A stretch of 64,000 bases of DNA from Cladocopium goreaui (Eukaryota; Sar; Dinophyceae; Suessiales; Symbiodiniaceae): the NCBI GenBank assembly GCA_947184155.2, contig CAMXCT020006574.1, positions 77,558-141,557 on the forward strand. Direction: 5' to 3'. Positions 12,217 through 23,515 of this stretch are shown piece by piece (within the stretch, counting starts at the first letter, position 1; each line of letters begins with the position of its first letter). Position numbers and translations under genes: made by a program. Under the pieces are notes generated by a model. The model worked only from the letters and a program-made list of their open reading frames with translations, searched no databases and was not told the origin of the DNA.

Positions 12217-12356
12217 CTCGATGATTTTCCAATTTCAATGCCCATTGAGTGTGGGGATTTCCCGGCCAGCCATGTTTGATCAGGGGATCTTAGAATCTTA
12301 GAGCTCTCCATTTGGGGGATGGTATTTTTGTGACCACATGACGCAGCCCTGGGCAC

Positions 12357-12395
12357 CTCCCTCCCTGTAGCCGCAGCCTCTCTTTCCAGTTCCAC
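12357..12395 (-). CDS. Exon of unidentified gene, helical
   Basis: 39 nt, phase 0/0, between CCGTAG|G and GAG|GTGCCC, reading VELEREAAATGRE. The frame stays open past the donor. Confidence 0.45.
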
Positions 12396-12779
12396 CTACG
12401 GCACGCCAGTTGACTTTTGGGAAATCTCTGGGAAAATCTGCTGGAAATCGTGGGAAGTCAGTTTACAACTTTGGCGAACTAACTTTGTGCTAGATATATC
12501 TATAGGTGGGGAATGATGTGTGGCCTTCACCGTCCAAATCATCCAGTCGCATCATCTGGTGGTTTCAACCCATCTTACAGTAGGCTTCAAGCACCCTTTA
12601 AACAGTGACGGCAAGCACCATATCTGGCATTGAAACCATAGCGCAAGAATATGTAGGTTTAAGTCACTTAGAGATCATCATGCCAAGTTGAGCACTGAAG
12701 CCAACAATCAACAACATTCCAATCCCCCAAAACAACCACGTTGTATGCCGACAATGAAGACGTGTGTAGTTGCATCTAC

Positions 12780-12825
12780 ACGGCAAGGGATCTTGTGGGA
12801 TTCAGCAGTCCCATCGGCATACCCT
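12780..12825 (-). CDS. Exon following a family A introner
   Basis: 46 nt from element end CCAG|AGGG to CGT|GTAGAT, reading GYADGTAESHKIPCR. In phase with the exon at 12919-12986. Confidence 0.55.
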
Positions 12826-12918
12826 CTGGTAATTTAACAGTTGGCTATTGAAAATGGCACATTTATAGTTGATTTACCTATTAAAGATGGTGATTTTCCG
12901 TAGCTATGTTAGTTTAAC
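12826..12918. mobile_element. Family A introner, 93-nt intron
   Basis: Termini TACCCTCTGGTAAT / TTAACCGGAGGGTA. GTTAAA donor and CCAG acceptor on the minus strand; frame maintained. Confidence 0.65.
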
Positions 12919-12986
12919 CGGAGGGTAGTAAACCATTCCCCAAAGTGACCGGAAGGCGTGCGGATGCACTTGGCAACGTCGGTTCT
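12919..12986 (-). CDS. Exon preceding a family A introner
   Basis: 68 nt between GATGCAG and CTCCG|GTTAAAC, where the GT is inside the element terminus. It reads TDVAKCIRTPSGHFGEWFTT. Confidence 0.6.
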
Positions 12987-13655
12987 CTGCATCGCTTAGG
13001 TTTGCCTCCTTGTGGCCATTATTCACCGATAGTTTGCCTATAATGCCTATACTGGGTTGGAGCAACCAGACTACGGTTGATTTATGTTGATTTTGTACCT
13101 CAACTATCTTTCGTCTTATAGTCACAACAATATTAAACCCTGTTATGATGGTTATATATATATATATGTATATATATATATTATATGTACGTACATATAA
13201 GCATAATTTTCCATTTTGGTGATATTGGTGATGGTAAGATAGTGATATCCAATGTTCAAAAAAACACTAATGACATTTTGGTAATAACAGTATGATTGAA
13301 CACATATAATTCATCCCAAATTCTGATGATATGGTAATTTATGGTAATCTATTCCAAAATCACCATATCAATCCATATCAGACCAGGGTGAATACATTGG
13401 GTATACCATGGACATATATATTCCAAAACATGGCCAATCAGCAAGATACCCTGCAAACAAATATAATTTTTAGCTGGTGAACGTAGATAATCCCATTGAT
13501 ATCAAAAGACTTAAAGGATTGAACTACCCATCCAAGATTGAACTAATAAAATGATGGCCATACTTTGAGTCTACCCCATTTTCAGCCCGCCTGTGTGGTC
13601 TTGTCAGTCTTGTCGCATCTTTCAGGTGCCTCGCGTCACATCGCAAACTCGTCAC

Positions 13656-13698
13656 GGGTGGTCACCATGAAGCAAGGTAGACATTGGGAAAACATAGC
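13656..13698 (-). CDS. Exon following a family B introner
   Basis: 43 nt from element end GACCAG|G to CC|GTGACG, reading YVFPMSTLLHGDH. The joining Gly codon is split across the intron. Confidence 0.55.
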
Positions 13699-13793
13699 CT
13701 GGTCGGTGGTTTTAACCATCTTGAAAAATATTAGTCAATGGGAAGGATTATCCCATATATTATGGAAAATAAAAAATGCTTGAAACCACCAAC
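13699..13793. mobile_element. Family B introner, 95-nt intron
   Basis: Termini CTGGTCGGTGGTTT / AAACCACCAACCA around a conserved AATATTAGTCAATGGGAAGG core. Minus-strand donor GTTGGT and acceptor GACCAG fall in the termini; flanking exons join in frame with a split Gly codon. Confidence 0.65.
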
Positions 13794-13841
13794 CAATGAA
13801 CATACCGGAAACATATGGGGGGAGATCATGGCCAAGAGTCA
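13794..13841 (-). CDS. Exon preceding a family B introner
   Basis: 48 nt after TCAAG and stopping at the element start ATTG|GTTGGT. It reads TLGHDLPPYVSGMFI. Confidence 0.5.
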
Positions 13842-13954
13842 CTTGACCAGTTTTATCCGTGGCTCATGTCACTAGATTGGTTTAAGACATTGCGCAGGAA
13901 AGACTCTTTTTTTTCATCAACTATGGAGGTTTCCGCTTTCAATTTCCCCTTGAC

Positions 13955-14050
13955 TAATTCTCAGGAGTGTTGGGCAGCGTCTTGAGTCCAATGGCGAGGT
14001 TTCGCCGAAATCGGGGCTATCGGACAAAGAAAGCACATGCTCGTTTGTTC
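13955..14050 (-). CDS. Exon of unidentified gene
   Basis: After a strong TTCTTTTCAG|G acceptor. The favoured frame contains TNEHVLSLSDSPDFGETSPL and RRCPTLLRI. A second frame is open, so the frame is uncertain. The 3' end is put at a GT near 13955. Confidence 0.5.
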
Positions 14051-14454
14051 CTGAAAAGAAGAATCTAGAAGTTCTAGAAACGCAATTCTCGTCTGTATTC
14101 CTGGTCATCAACGATTTTCATCCATATCATTCTGCAGATTTCGGAGATGATACAGCAACCCCCAAAAAGAGGCCGAGTTCAGTTCCTTTTCATCCTCTAT
14201 GACTTGGGTAAACCCAGCGACCTAGCTGAGTCCCAGTTAGCGATTTTTATGGACATGTCAGATTGCTATTAATGCAATCATCATCAATCATCATCATCAT
14301 CACCACCACCATCATCATCATCATCATCAGAAGTAGTACCTATTGGTATTACTATCAGATAATTTTGAAACACTCTAAATATATTTCATGATTGTTCCTT
14401 CAATATACCTGGGATGCTTCATTGTTTCCACTTTCACATGGCCTTCCGAAGAAC

Positions 14455-14525
14455 CGGCTTCTTTGAACTTCCTGGTTCAGAAGGACTTCTTGTCTCCTGA
14501 GACAGCGTCAAGCTCTGGATCACAA
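14455..14525 (-). CDS. Exon of unidentified gene, Ser-rich
   Basis: 71 nt between GGCCAG and CCG|GTTCTT, reading VIQSLTLSQETRSPSEPGSS then KKP. Probably disordered. Confidence 0.45.
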
Positions 14526-15431
14526 CTGGCCCGCCCAGATGTCGGGTTGATAGTTCAGCCCCTCATCGCAATGGAATTGCTTTAGGGAAAATCAATGATT
14601 AACATGAAAATCTATGACAATCTATGAAACCTGTGAACACCTACAGGCAACTGTTTTTTTTGCCGATCAAATCATTGTTTTTTCTGCAACATGCCAAAGC
14701 CTCTCGCGGGTCTAGGCGAGTACTCAGCGGAGTGACAACTCAAACAACAACAGCCATGTTGGGCTTGAAACCCTGCTTGAATGTTCACTGCAGCGGGAGA
14801 CCTGAGCGATGCTACATAAACAATCAACAAATGTCCCACAAGAATATCCAGAAAACAGCCAAATTATATATATATATATGCAATGATATGCATGGCTGTC
14901 AGGTAACGTGTATATCTAAATATCATATACCGGGCTGCATAGTGCAAGATAGTGCAAGCATTAGGGACTGCATTGAGGTGCATGCCCACTATGAGTGTTT
15001 TTTTTTTTTTCCAGCCTCACTTGACATGTATCATCACATCCAGGTAAATTACAATCATTCACTAACCTGAAATCAGGCTCTGGGATGATTCCAATGATTC
15101 CAAGTATTCCAGGTTTCCCAGAGAGGTCGCTACATATGGGACATGAATGGGGGATGCCATGGATGCCCGCGATGGGATATTATGAGCAGTATTTCATGGG
15201 ATTATATATACATTTCCAAAAAAAACTCCCATCACTATCACACATTTCCCATCACTATTCCCATCACTATCCAGTATTGTACTGCTTGGTGGTTGGGTTG
15301 AACCATCCCGGGATGGAAAGCATTCTATTTTTCCACCAGATAGCAATCAGATGGTGAATCCTAGTATTAATCCAGTTTCACCCCATTTATATAGGTACTC
15401 CAACAGCAACCAGAAAAAATCTAGGCCCCAC

Positions 15432-15470
15432 CTGGACCTCAAAGTAAGCGCCGGTGTCCACTTGAATAGC
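15432..15470 (-). CDS. Short exon of unidentified gene
   Basis: 39 nt, phase 0/0, between GCGGAG|G and CAG|GTGGGG, reading AIQVDTGAYFEVQ. Confidence 0.5.
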
Positions 15471-16293
15471 CTCCGCTGAGACAAGTCCAAGAAATGTCCA
15501 TTGAGTAGCCAAAGAAGGTACAGTATACTGTGAACTCGGGATGAGAATAAAAACATTATAAAACCCTAATCAATAAGGGTACGAGGAACAGTACGTAACC
15601 ATTTATTATTTCGAATAATCATGATTTTGGGCCCCCAAATTCATAAATGCGTAGTTCTCTTCATCCTGGACAGACAGAATGAACCCAGAATCCTGAGTTG
15701 TTAGCTCAAAACAGAACTAATAAGTATAAAAATGAAATCGTTTCGGTAAAAATCGTGGGCCGGCTTGGTTTACCACTTACCATCCTGCAGCAATTGAATG
15801 TTCACTCGATCAACTATGATTCACTGGTGTGTTGCCCCAACCAGTAAAAATGCGACAAAACAAAAACACCTCACTCAGGACACCACAGCCGCTCAAATAA
15901 CCTGCAAAAGAAGATATGTGTTTCCGATTCATAGATAGTTATAGTATGTAACCCCCCAAAAAATAGAGACATGATCTATGACTACTTTAGGAGGATTTGA
16001 AGAGCGGGACCAAGAGCGGGACAAATTATAGCTTCACTGCCAGCTGTTGCTACAGCATGTGGAAGGGATGAAGCTTGCTAACATTTGATACGTACAAGTA
16101 TAATCCGCTAAACCACTAACACGGCATCCTATAAATGATTAACCTAATGCAACTCAACGTATCCCAAAAAATCCTCGAATCTACACACCAGAATATTGAT
16201 TTACACATGAGATTCAGCTAGGGCACAAAAGCTATGAGGAGAGACAAATGGCTTGTGGATGCCGCCATCACGATATGTCGCTTGACGGCCTAC

Positions 16294-16363
16294 CTTTCCG
16301 CTCCAGCTATTTCCGGAAAGAACATAAAAAGGTATATCATTGAATTGCGAATGAATCATGAAG
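16294..16363 (-). CDS. Exon of unidentified gene
   Basis: 70 nt between GTCCCCAG and AAG|GTAGGC, reading FMIHSQFNDIPFYVLSGNSW then SGK. Good splice sites; likely globular domain. Confidence 0.6.
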
Positions 16364-16469
16364 CTGGGGACTTCGAAATTCGGAGGATACAAAACTAATC
16401 CGTAATTCTCCTAACCCTGGTTCTTACACTAATCCGTTGCAATGCATAATCCGGTGTTCTTATGCATAC

Positions 16470-16533
16470 TGGAATTGAATCACTGCAACAATTTCGGAGC
16501 GCGCCCCCGAGTGGCACTATTTCTTTTTCACCG
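16470..16533 (-). CDS. Exon of unidentified gene
   Basis: 64 nt after CGCAG, ending CCA|GTATGC. It reads GEKEIVPLGGALRNCCSDSI. The acceptor was chosen because it keeps phase with the exon at 16646; an upstream AG at 16575-16574 is an alternative. Confidence 0.45.
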
Positions 16534-16645
16534 CTGCGCTCTGCAGGTTCACCCGCACACCCCCAAGTGGCATCTACATCCGATGTCACTAAACCCATAT
16601 GAACATTTGGAGAGTTCACTCCACAATTGGCTCTGGCGATCTCAC

Positions 16646-16963
16646 CGGATGCGCCTTTGGCGTCTTGGGACTTCTGGCACTTCTCGAATCACTTTCCTCT
16701 TGCGCTGACGTGCAATTGTCTCTGAATGCTTTGCTTCGGCAGCCATTTGCGCTTACGTTTCTTGCAGGGACTTCAGAACTGCACTCTCATCGGACAGCGT
16801 CTGGCCAAGCTTCAAGTCACATGCTTGGATCGACTTACGCTTCCGGTGGGATGCGGCAAGTTGGCCGCGATGAAAGAACAGGGTAACTGTTCGAGGGCAT
16901 ATCCAACCAAACGCTGCGATTCTTTGTTGAACTTGATGCTCTCCAACCTTCAGAAGGTATTGC
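16646..16963 (-). CDS. Charged helical exon interrupted by a TAA codon
   Basis: 318 nt from AACAG|G to CG|GTGAGATC. It contains VGEHQVQQRIAAFGWICPRT, DLKLGQTLSDESAVLKSLQE, then TAA at 16755-16753, then MAAEAKHSETIARQRKRKVI and PRRQRRI in the same frame. The two halves look like one basic, helical protein. The stop may be a real nonsense change, a sequencing error, or part of a very short intron (GTAAGC donor at 16756, AG about 37 nt later). Confidence 0.55.
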
Positions 16964-17279
16964 CTGTTTGTGGTTGTGTGAATGCATGTATTTGTATATA
17001 TATATATAGGTAATATTGTATATATATATATATACGTAGAGAAACATGCTAGACATAATCTAGACATGACATAATACGACATGTGCAAATATCCTCTCTA
17101 TGTAGATAGTAGATAGCTATGAAACAATGTGTATATATATAATATATATGTATTCAATTTGCACACGTATTGTGCATTTACACAATGACATTCACCTCAA
17201 AAATCCTAGCACGATAGTGTAGGGTACTGGAAGCACATCACATGCTGGCTGAATTTAAGGTTCGGATCGATCATCCCGC

Positions 17280-17424
17280 CTTTTCCGCGGTGTTTTGAGC
17301 ACTTTGTCTCCGGTGCACAGGATGCGTTGGTGCCTGCACAGGGTCTGTATGGAATTGATCCACAATTCCAAGGGTTTTCATTCATTACAACAGGATAGCT
17401 CAGCGGAACACACGTGTACAAACA
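17280..17424 (-). CDS. Cys-rich exon, probably extracellular
   Basis: 145 nt after TTCTTTCAG, ending at a GC donor (AAAAG|GC). It contains CLYTCVPLSYPVVMNENPWN, CGSIPYRPCAGTNASCAPET and KCSKHRG. Seven cysteines in about 45 residues suggest a disulfide-bonded domain. Forms a group with the exons at 17.65 and 18.1 kb. Confidence 0.65.
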
Positions 17425-17622
17425 CTGAAAGAACATTGATGTCTCTAAGCAATATTGTGGTAAACCCAAGTTTCACCATCTATTTCACCAAACATAAATA
17501 GTATGCACCATTTTTATCCTTTTTTTTACAAGATATAAGAAGCTGATCATTGGGGTTTCTAGAAGGCATAGTTTGGGCTTGTCTGAACATAGGCTATCCA
17601 AAAATCCAACGGTCCAAGAGAC

Positions 17623-17691
17623 CCCACATTCTTGATGGTTTTTGCAACTTGGAGAAAGCAACGTTTCATTTCGTCCATGCACCATTCCCAT
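17623..17691 (-). CDS. Exon of Cys-rich gene
   Basis: 23 codons, phase 0/0, between TTTGGTTTCAG and GGG|GTCTCT, reading MGMVHGRNETLLSPSCKNHQ then ECG. The frame stays open beyond the donor with two further cysteines. Confidence 0.55.
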
Positions 17692-18049
17692 CTGAAACCA
17701 AATAGAGGTTTCCTGAAATGGGGCTACCCCTAGATTAATCAGGCATTTTCGATTGGGATTTTCCAAAAACCATCCAGCGATTTCGGGGTATCCCCATGAC
17801 TATGGAAAACCCCGTGCTATCACATCTTGAGGATTCAATCCATGGCCCCAAGCCACGATTATTGTAATAGGATGCTTACATCGTCATTGCTCTGCGTTTT
17901 GCCCTACTCAATGACTTGATTATGACTTGATTACAATCCTGCAAAACGAGACTCACCCTACCTCGTCGAGGGAAACAGTGTTCAGCCAAATCTACACTTT
18001 CTGGCTAGAACTAAACAGCAGTAGTCCAACAAAGTGATCCTTTGTTGAC

Positions 18050-18136
18050 CTTTTGCGAACACCCTCCAGTAAAACCGGCGATGTTGAATTCCATGAGATT
18101 GCCATCCGGACAATCCACATTCATAGTGCAATGTTT
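18050..18136 (-). CDS. Exon of Cys-rich gene
   Basis: 29 codons, phase 0/0, between ATATGAG and AAG|GTCAAC. Contains HCTMNVDCPDGNLMEFNIAG and GGCSQK. Confidence 0.55.
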
Positions 18137-18201
18137 CTCATATCGGTACATGATTTGCAGTGCAATGTTTCTTGGTTCAAAAAAAAGTTGTATATCCATT
18201 G

Positions 18202-18317
18202 CTGGTTGGCGGTATACCTACCCCTCTGAAAAATATGACAACTCGTCAGTTGGGATGATGAAGATCTCCCAATATATGGAAAGTCATAATCCATTCATGT
18301 TCCAAACCACCAACCAG
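18202..18317. mobile_element. Family B element
   Basis: CTGGTTGGCGGTAT to AAACCACCAACCAG. Confidence 0.6.
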
Positions 18318-18382
18318 TGGTTATTAACCATCATTAACCATCATTAACCATCATTTATAGCCATTATAGTGGGATAACCAAC

Positions 18383-18509
18383 CAGTAAGTCCACATATAT
18401 GGTTGGGATGTTCCCCAGATGCTTCAAATTGCTGTAAATCCACAAATTTCATCCACCACTTCTGGTTGCTTTCGCTGTCCTCCTTGGTGACGTTGCTGAC
18501 ACGAGGATC
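18383..18509 (-). CDS. Exon of unidentified gene
   Basis: 127 nt after TGCTCCAG|G, ending ACTG|GTTGGTTATCC, a donor shaped like the family B terminus. Contains DPRVSNVTKEDSESNQKWWM and KFVDLQQFEASGEHPNHICG. Confidence 0.6.
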
Positions 18510-19426
18510 CTGGAGCAGATAGGCCGGTTATGGATATAACTATGGGAAATTCAGCCCTAATTAGTTGGGATATGAAGGCCCTATAACTACTATAGCTCAC
18601 TTCCAAGTATGGAAAATTGCCCATTTACAGATGATTTACCGATGAAAGATGGTGTTTTCCATAGCTATGTTAAATTTCCAGAGGGTATACCATTTCCAAA
18701 CATTGCATAGCATGGCATACGGCTCAAAATTGAGGTACCGAAATCATGCCCAAGGCTAAGTTGGTTTATAAGTAGCTTAGGTAGGAATAATGGTAGACAC
18801 ATTTGTACTTGTTTTGAAGTTGTCCTTTAATGCAAGAGACATTGTTGACATAGTCACTAGCCACCACCTCGGAGTGCCTCAGAGGTTGCTATTCGGCTAT
18901 AATTCATGCATATTTTTGTTATGCTCCTATATCCATATATATTATATATAATATACATAGGGTAAAATGAAAGTGCACTAATGCACTAATCCGGAACTTG
19001 AAATAAAGTTTTTTCGGGATAGTCACCCCTACTAACCATGATTCCAGTGAGGTCGCAGTGAGGCTGTTCCAATGGCAGCCTGCACCTGGTCGATCACAGT
19101 CGCAGCCTACCACAGGCGAAGGAACTCCGGGCTGTCCTAAACCTCTGGGCTGTTTAACCAAAAGGGTACCGTTTTAGTATGTTTTAGTAGAACTTTGTCA
19201 CAAATGGGGGCACCATTTTAATCATGCAAAATTAGACCATCGTAGTATTGAACCCAATGGTGACTTGGGGTCCACCATTTTAAGAACCCCACCAATTTGG
19301 GGGTAACTCAGTAACTCCCTGTAGTTGATGAACCAGTGCTTATCCAACAAGGCCGGTTCAAACCGAACAGCTGACTAAAAAAAAACCTGAAAAAGGCAAG
19401 TTACATCATACAAGTATCATACATTT

Positions 19427-19530
19427 CTAGTGAGCAATGGTGAACTGAGTGGGTTGGAGGATCTTCGATTTCAGGTCTTGGGATGCAACCCCTTGAAAAC
19501 CAGCTCCCGGTGCTACTCTAGTCTCAGAAA
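19427..19530 (-). CDS. Possible 3'-terminal exon with stop
   Basis: 104 nt after TTGTTAG reading SETRVAPGAGFQGVASQDLK and SKILQPTQFTIAH, then TAG. If real it ends a gene here, and the Cys-rich exons to the left belong to the next one. Confidence 0.35.
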
Positions 19531-19686
19531 CTAACAAGTCAATGGATTTAGATCAGAAATCGCAGAACAAAATGGCTTTGTCTGGATGTGGGGTAATTAG
19601 GCGGTTTTTTCTCAATGACTCAAAGTTTGGGTCATCAAAAAAAACATGGGACATCAGCATATCTCAGCGTATCTCAGCGGGATCAC

Positions 19687-19743
19687 GGCGCCAACGAGAA
19701 GTCTTTTTACGATGAATCGCCCACGCTGAAGGCATGACTTTCG
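19687..19743 (-). CDS. Exon of unidentified gene, basic
   Basis: 57 nt between AGGTCAG and C|GTGATC, reading KVMPSAWAIHRKKTSRWR. Confidence 0.45.
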
Positions 19744-19794
19744 CTGACCTCAGAATTTGATGATCTAAAAAGGTGATGAATCTTCACAAGATAC

Positions 19795-19874
19795 CGGGGA
19801 TTCAGGTGAACTCTGAGAGGGTTTAGGGGCTAGCTTCAGTTGGACTGGTTCTTGACTGTGGGTAGCTACATAAA
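19795..19874 (-). CDS. Exon of unidentified gene, Pro/Ser-rich
   Basis: 80 nt between TCAACAG and CCG|GTATCT. Reads YVATHSQEPVQLKLAPKPSQ then SSPESP. A low-complexity linker. Confidence 0.55.
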
Positions 19875-20067
19875 CTGTTGATTCAGTAGAATAAATCAGA
19901 AAAGGGAGGAAAATCAACATGTGAGGAATCAAAACAGCGCGGGAGTCCATCAACAAATCATCAAGGTGCTACATTTTGAGACATACAATGGATGTTTCTG
20001 GCTGCTAGCAGTTTGGGCTCGCCAAGTCTGTAAACATGAGCCATGGCTAAGGTGTGCCCGACCCAAC

Positions 20068-20147
20068 CTTTTGTCCGCAGTGAGCACTCGACGGCCATGT
20101 TTCTTGCCAAGTATGTGGATCAGTTTCAACAGGGGATGGATCAAAAC
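20068..20147 (-). CDS. Exon of unidentified gene
   Basis: 80 nt between TTCATAG|G and AG|GTTGGG, reading VLIHPLLKLIHILGKKHGRR then VLTADK. A second frame is open across the same boundaries. Confidence 0.45.
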
Positions 20148-20525
20148 CTATGAAGGGCCCCCATATGACTGGGGGAATTCCCATCCAGCTACACCAGCTA
20201 TCTTCGGATACCCAGGTACCAGGGTAACAAGGGACCCAGCACGTCATTTCAAGCCAAACGAAAAGTCAACGAATCGCCCATAGTGACCAATCCTCGCTGA
20301 ACAAATAACAGGGAAATCCAGGTGAGCCATTAAAAATACCCCTATCATCCCCTATCCCATCTCAATATACTGGTTAGTTGATAAGTTTTCCTATTGTGGC
20401 TTATCCTGATCCCCATTCAACCAGGTAGTACAATTCCCTATAACCAATGGCTCAGGTAATGCAGCACCAATTCCAGCAAACCATGTTTCACCCCAGCCTT
20501 GGGACATATTGGGTTGTCTGGACAT

Positions 20526-20650
20526 ACTGTGGTGGCGAAATCCTGCACCGGTTGGTAGATGGTAAACATTCCGTTATAGTCCCACCATTTACAGTGTTTC
20601 ATAGTGACCAATAGTTCCCAACTGGTGCACGATTTCGCCACCATCCACTA
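20526..20650. mobile_element. Family G element
   Basis: GTGGTGGCGAAATCCTGCACC to GATTTCGCCACCATCCAC. A further copy spans about 40484-40607. Confidence 0.55.
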
Positions 20651-20922
20651 CCCCCCAATTCTATATGCTTCATCATCATGGTTCCCATGAATCAACCACC
20701 ATTGAATATGCGTCTCTCCATTTGCAGTCACATATGTACATATAATATATATATATAAATGATATATTATAAATATACAATATCCCTATGGATCCATGGC
20801 CACTGTCTGAGAAGGTACGGCTAACTCTCCAAATGATAGTAAATTAATCCCCAGTCCCACTTTCTTTCAGAAGGTACGGCTGGATCCATAGGGTATCATA
20901 TTTAAACATTCATAAATCTTAC

Positions 20923-20988
20923 AGTAGGACCTCTACATCCGCATCCCTTGCGACGCTGACCCACTTTGTGCAGCGATTTCCGCGGCAG
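20923..20988 (-). CDS. Exon of unidentified gene, basic
   Basis: 66 nt, phase 0/0, between GCGGAG and ACT|GTAAGA (a strong donor). Favoured frame LPRKSLHKVGQRRKGCGCRG; another frame is also open. A neighbouring open stretch at about 21004-21080 (WLKDLGGRGPLRKYG) may be an upstream exon. Confidence 0.45.
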
Positions 20989-22489
20989 CTCCGCAAAAGT
21001 CAGATTTTACTTGGCGCCACGGCGCCATATTTCCGAAGCGGTCCCCGGCCACCAAGGTCTTTCAGCCAGTAACAAACATGGGGAAATTATGGGAAAATGA
21101 TGGCAACACCATGAGAACAAACTGATTCTAAACCGGATCTACATTGGGTATCAAAGCCCTATTTTTGGACAAACTGACAAACCCCTATGTATGTGTCTTT
21201 TATAGATGACTGTGAAACTGTAGACTCATCGCTAAAACATGGACCAGGTGACCAAAAAAACATGGTGCCGTTACAAGCCCCATCGCTCCATGGTCCCACT
21301 TACTCGAGCTTCCGTGGTACGTACTGGGCAATGCATCAGAATTAGATGGGGTTAACTATAGTTTATGGTAGATATATCTACAGTGAATGGCAATTTTAAT
21401 GGATCTTAATAGAATATTCATGTGTTGATATGGTATACCCTCCGGTAATCAGCTCCATGGCTTGCTGGAAAATCCGAAAAAAAAAGTATCGTTAACGATG
21501 ATTCTTGCCTTACTCAAACCTCCAGTTCGGGTTCGGATGTCCCATTGCCAGCCAATGTTTGAAAACCAGGGGGCAAGAGGGGCATCTTGGGGATTTTGAT
21601 GGTTTTGATGGTTTATGTTCCTTCATTTTCAATCAACTCAGTGGTGCTAAGGGAAGCGTGCCCTCAGCAACAACTGCTGGTAGGTTTCTCTCCCTGGCAG
21701 GGGATGGAGAAATGATGTGGTTCAAACTTCACAAGACAAAAAAAGGCCGGAGGGCGCCCCGAACAAGATCTTTCGCTTGGTTTCAAATTAGTCCAACAAT
21801 TAGATTTATGGTGGAGATGTCGATTAAACAAAATACAGGGCGAACTAAACATATCTTTATCTAACCATATATCATATGGATGTTTCCTGAGATGGCGGCA
21901 GCCCCAAAATATCAGTTTTCATGGATCTTCCATGAAATAACCAACCAGCTATAGGGGTACCCCCCTGACTTCGGAACCCCCCAGATCTAAACCCACTTGG
22001 GGTGCCGTGCGAGCTTTACTGGTGGGGAAACGGGTGCTTCCAGGAATCCGAATTTGATGGTTATTGATGTTTTTTTCTCATTAAACGCATGATTTTGTGG
22101 GGTTATACCCTCCATGTTCAGACACAAAATATTTTTTGTGAATGTCAGCCAAACATGGCCATAAATAACTAATTGAAATTACTTGAAACCAAGAGTTGAT
22201 ACCTCGTACAGACTGGGGAGGATATGCAAATTACCATCCGGTAATCAAACGTGGCAATTGACAATTCCATGAAGATGGAGGTTTTTATGGGAAAATCATC
22301 TATAAGATACTAAAAGATTGAAAAATTTTCCAGCGAACCATCTTTGACTACCAGCGAGTATCCGTTATTTCAACGTGCCCCAAGGAAGAGAAAAATACGA
22401 AGCATCAATCATTGACCAGGACAACGGACGCATGGAGGATTCCTGGACACTCAGTCGTGGTCAAATGGTCATAATCCGATCTTCCTAAT

Positions 22490-23515
22490 ATATATATATA
22501 TATGTATGTATGTATGTATGCATGTATGTAAGTATACATGTATGTATGTATACATGTATGTATGTATACATGTGTGTATGTATACATGTGTGTATATATA
22601 CATGTGTGTATGTATACATGCGTGTATGTATACATGTGTGTATGTATACATGTGTGTATGTATACATGTGTGTATGTATACATGTGTGTATGTATACATG
22701 TGTGTATGTCTGTATGTCTGCATGTGTGTATGTGTGTATGTATGTATGTATGTACGTATGTACGTATGTACGTATGTACGTATGTACGTATACACGTATG
22801 CACGTATGTACGTATGTACGTATGTACGTATGCACGTATGCACGTATGCACGTATGCACGTATGTACGTATGTACGTATGTACGTATGCACGTATGTACG
22901 TATGTACGTATGTACGTATGTACGTATGTACGTATGTACGTATGTACGTATGTACGTCTGTACGTCTGTCTGTCTGTCTGTCTGTATGTATGTATGTATG
23001 TATGTATGTATGTGTGTATGTATTAATGTAATGTATGTATGTATGTAATGTATGTATGTATGTCAGTATGTATGTCAGTATGTATGTCAGTATGTATGTA
23101 TGTATGTAATGTAATGTGATGCAATCCAATGCAATGCAATGCTATGCAATGCAATGCAATGTAATGTATGTATGTATGCATGTATGTATGTATGTATGTG
23201 TGTGTTTATGTACGGTACGTACGGTACGTACGGTACGTACGTACGTACGTACGTATGTATGTTTGTATGTATGTATACGTATGTGTGTGTATGTATGTAT
23301 GTATGCATGCATGCATGTATGTATTAATGTATGTAATGTATGTAATGTATGTAATGTATGTAATGTATGTAATGTATGTAATGTATGTAATGTATGTAAT
23401 GTATGTATGTATGTATGTATGTATGTATGTATGTATGTATGTATGTATGTATATGTATATGCATATGCATATATATATACAGATATATATATATATACAT
23501 ACATATGAATAATAT
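22490..23515. repeat. (TATG)n mosaic tetranucleotide array
   Basis: About 1 kb. Blocks of TATG, TACA/TGTG, TACG, CTGT and a 9-bp GTAATGTAT sub-array (23325-23405) follow one another. All six frames contain tract-derived open frames. Confidence 0.95.

Noticed and set aside
15085-15190. Minus-strand frame with ASMASPIHVPYVATSLGNLE
   Set aside because: No acceptor; part of it is family C element sequence.
22490-23515. CRISPR-like array
   Set aside because: Repeats are contiguous simple sequence without unique spacers, and the genome is eukaryotic.
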